From Methanothrix harundinacea (GTDB lineage: Archaea > Halobacteriota > Methanosarcinia > Methanotrichales > Methanotrichaceae), in assembly GCA_002502785.1 (NCBI GenBank), contig DAQG01000028.1:1-52894 (forward strand): 52,894 bases of DNA, written 5' to 3'. A program made the translations under genes and the position numbers. Under the pieces are notes generated by a model. That model saw only the letters and a list, made by a program, of their open reading frames with translations. It did no database searches and was not told the origin of the DNA. Every line of letters starts with the position of its first letter. Positions within the stretch are counted from its first letter, which is position 1. Below are positions 52,715 to 52,894 of this stretch, piece after piece.

Positions 52715-52894
52715 GTGTGGCATTCAACGACGAAATTCAAATTGTCGATCCTGGTAGCTGTTCTACTTTCCGCCTTTCCACGTTCGAGAAGAAGCAGTCC
52801 CAATGAATCAAGGCCGGTCGACGGGATTCGACGACGACCTCTTTTTTCTCGAGTCTGAAAAGTCGTGGCTTTCTATATGAAATACCCCTCTCCA

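Overview
The window looks like chromosome of an acetate-using methanogenic euryarchaeon, most likely Methanothrix (Methanosaeta) or a close relative. This rests on a beta-RFAP synthase (methanopterin), a DUF2111 protein, LonB, a VAT/CDC48 ATPase, a GHMP-type shikimate kinase, HMG-CoA reductase, an inositol-phosphate synthase, very long secreted TPR proteins, and ribosome binding sites of the GGTGAT type close to the start. The genus is inferred, not proven. Most genes are GC-rich, with frequent TTG and GTG starts.

Layout. 1-1.5 kb: an ArsR regulator and an ArsP-like permease. 1.6-5.7 kb: a patchy, partly AT-rich island with an isoprenylcysteine-methyltransferase-like gene, a frameshifted remnant of a restriction specificity (S/TRD) protein and a polysaccharide flippase. 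5.7-10 kb: glmS and two paralogous nucleotidyltransferase/beta-helix proteins (amino-sugar nucleotide supply). 10-16.4 kb: a protein-quality block (TldD, LonB, CDC48/VAT and a winged-helix regulator). 16.5-21.7 kb: two exported TPR proteins. 21.8-25.1 kb: RimI-like acetyltransferase, DUF2111, ArgG, and a divergent radical-SAM protein. 25.5-27.1 kb: a three-gene set matching ArvA-ArvB-ArvC (small GTPase, OapB/ArvB, OapC/ArvC zinc ribbon). 27.1-32.2 kb: small secreted proteins, extracytoplasmic thioredoxin, CcdA-type and rhodanese-like proteins, and a parvulin. 32.2-35.3 kb: a receiver-GAF-PAS-histidine kinase. 35.8-45.9 kb: biosynthesis (MIPS, PheA, HMG-CoA reductase, a chorismate-lyase-like/beta-RFAP synthase fusion, PurE, chorismate mutase, shikimate kinase), an M42 peptidase, two UspA proteins and a predicted PD-(D/E)XK protein. 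45.9-52.9 kb: an FAD reductase, a membrane NACHT ATPase, two secreted lamin-tail proteins, an exported beta-carbonic anhydrase and a poorly coding right end.

Connected functions. Chorismate mutase, PheA and the GHMP shikimate kinase belong to aromatic amino acid synthesis, and the RFAP fusion draws on the same chorismate pool. HMG-CoA reductase, MIPS and the FAD reductase point to archaeal lipid synthesis. The thioredoxins, CcdA-type protein, rhodanese-like protein and carbonic anhydrase suggest active chemistry outside the membrane.

The least expected items are a 36-residue one-helix membrane peptide directly after a UspA gene, an 82-residue small gene broken by a single in-frame TGA, the NACHT ATPase with a C-terminal glycine-leucine membrane repeat, a tandem rhodanese-like protein without its catalytic cysteine, and an S-subunit remnant in the AT-rich island. 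No tRNA, rRNA, CRISPR array or intact insertion sequence was seen.
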